Below, piece by piece: positions 63,106 to 64,000 of a stretch of 64,000 nt of DNA. Origin of the DNA: Prevotella herbatica. Its GTDB lineage: Bacteria > Bacteroidota > Bacteroidia > Bacteroidales > Bacteroidaceae. Below the pieces are notes generated by a model. The model was given only the letters and a program-made list of their open reading frames with translations. It was not told the origin of the DNA and ran no database searches. The position numbers were made by a program, and so were the translations under genes. The stretch is from the NCBI RefSeq assembly GCF_017347605.1, contig NZ_AP024484.1, positions 2,122,501 through 2,186,500 on the forward strand. The letters run 5' to 3'. Within the stretch, counting starts at the first letter, position 1. The number at the start of each line of letters is the position of its first letter.

Positions 63106-64000
63106 ATGGCAGTTAGTTACAAAGATTTAGGTCTCGTAAATACTCGCGAGATGTTTAAGAGAGCCATCAATGGCGGTTATGCAATTCCAGCATTTAACTT
63201 CAATAACATGGAGCAGCTCCAAGCCATCATAAAGGCTTCTTCAGAGCTCAAGTCACCGGTTATCCTTCAGGTTTCTAAGGGTGCCCGTAACTATGCAAAC
63301 CAGACTCTTCTTCGCTATATGGCACAGGGTGCTGTTGAGTATGCAAAGGAACTTGGTTGTGCTCATCCTGAGATCGTTCTTCACCTTGACCACGGAGATA
63401 GCTTCGAGATTTGCAAGAGTTGTGTAGACTTCGGTTTCTCTTCTGTAATGATCGATGGTTCAGCTCTTCCTTATGAGGAGAATATTGCTTTGACAAAGAA
63501 GGTTGTTGACTATGCTCATCAGTTTGATGTAACTGTAGAAGGTGAACTTGGTGTCCTCGCTGGTGTTGAGGATGACGTAGTTGCTGAGGTTTCTCATTAT
63601 ACAAAGCCAGAGGAAGTTATCGACTTCGCTACACGTACAGGCGTTGACTCTTTGGCTATTTCTATTGGTACTTCACATGGTGCTTACAAGTTCAAGCCAG
63701 AGCAGTGCACACGTGACCCTAAGACAGGTAAGTTGGTTCCTCCTCCATTGGCATTCGACGTTCTCGATGCAGTAATGGAGAAATTGCCAGGTTTCCCAAT
63801 CGTTCTTCATGGTTCTTCTTCTGTACCACAGGAGTATGTTGACATGATCAATGAAAACGGTGGTAAGTTGCCAGACGCAGTTGGTATCCCAGAGGAGCAG
63901 CTTCGTAAGGCTTCTAAGAGCGCAGTTTGCAAAATCAACATCGATTCAGACTCTCGTCTTGCTTTCACTGCTGCAGTTCGTAAGGTATTTGCAGACAAGC
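63106..64000 (+). CDS. fba: Class II fructose-bisphosphate aldolase, 3' end cut by window edge
   Basis: 298 codons are present and the frame is open at the right edge. The product starts MAVSYKDLGLVNTREMF. Zinc-site and catalytic motifs are visible: AIPAFNFNNMEQ at the start of the barrel, HLDHGDSFE with the catalytic Asp and zinc His, and VEGELGVLAGVEDD with the Glu. AISIGTSHGAYK holds the second zinc His, and VLHGSSSVPQE the third. It cleaves fructose 1,6-bisphosphate in glycolysis and runs in reverse in gluconeogenesis. The codon use (few rare codons, many GGT/AAG/CGT) suggests high expression. It has its own promoter. Confidence 0.96.
   Translation, partial: MAVSYKDLGLVNTREMFKRAINGGYAIPAFNFNNMEQLQAIIKASSELKSPVILQVSKGARNYANQTLLRYMAQGAVEYAKELGCAHPEIVLHLDHGDSFEICKSCVDFGFSSVMIDGSALPYEENIALTKKVVDYAHQFDVTVEGELGVLAGVEDDVVAEVSHYTKPEEVIDFATRTGVDSLAISIGTSHGAYKFKPEQCTRDPKTGKLVPPPLAFDVLDAVMEKLPGFPIVLHGSSSVPQEYVDMINENGGKLPDAVGIPEEQLRKASKSAVCKINIDSDSRLAFTAAVRKVFADK

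Overview
The window is from a low-GC, gene-dense chromosome of the phylum Bacteroidota, most likely a Prevotella-type member of the Bacteroidales. The evidence is the recurrent TAnnTTTG -7 promoter element (often with TTTG or TTG 19-21 nt upstream) before most transcription units, the weak use of Shine-Dalgarno sites, and families typical of the phylum: OstA-like protein, DUF3098, GSCFA, YfhO, DUF4878 lipoprotein, FimB/Mfa2-like lipoprotein, and a RluB-type enzyme with a long Gly/Tyr/Asn/Arg N-terminus. No phage, transposase or CRISPR array is visible. The genus assignment is inference.

Layout. 1-5.2 kb: end of a sensor kinase, then yceD-rpmF-fabH-era-der (ribosome, fatty acid and GTPase genes). 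5.2-8.1 kb: small lipoprotein, mlaE-mlaF lipid transport on the minus strand, divergent lptB. 8.2-14 kb: tig, clpP-clpX, recQ. 14-20.1 kb: guaB followed by two SurA/PpiC-type isomerases and an OstA-like protein, an outer-membrane biogenesis block. 20.4-23.5 kb: mutL and an OmpA-family protein. 23.6-24.6 kb: two tiny tandem ORFs on the minus strand and two tRNA-Val(UAC) genes. 24.8-30.2 kb: purB, rluB-like, asnS, trpS. 30.3-34.1 kb (minus): cvfB-like, lolD-like, CPA2 antiporter. 34.2-38.4 kb: asd, msrA, a 1.1 kb repeat-bearing spacer, radical SAM and lipocalin genes. 38.5-42.8 kb: ftsX-DUF3098-uppP-truB-queA-folK. 42.9-48.3 kb: rpsO (minus), typA, small membrane protein, outer-membrane barrel, lipoprotein, and the minus-strand mtnN-luxS operon. 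48.6-54.4 kb: asnB-amt (nitrogen assimilation) and a YfhO-type membrane protein. 54.5-55.5 kb: spacer with palindromes. 55.5-59.5 kb: divergent GSCFA and a very large PEP/pyruvate-binding protein with two receiver-like modules. 59.6-59.9 kb: two tandem copies of a small structured RNA. 60.1-64 kb: GH43 glycosidase, sugar MFS transporter and the start of class II fructose-bisphosphate aldolase.

Most of this is conserved core chromosome. The parts most worth following are: (i) the duplicated small RNA at 59.65-59.90 kb, whose terminator stems differ in sequence but keep the same loop; (ii) two unannotated ORFs of 39 and 29 codons with a shared promoter and identical ribosome-binding sites at 23.6-23.9 kb; (iii) three places where a terminator-like hairpin overlaps or abuts the start of the next co-directional gene, each encoding an exported protein; (iv) a MutL whose C-terminus lacks the usual endonuclease residues; (v) the repeat and palindrome arrays in the 36 kb and 54.7 kb spacers. 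All family names come from recognising the translated sequence; no search was run.
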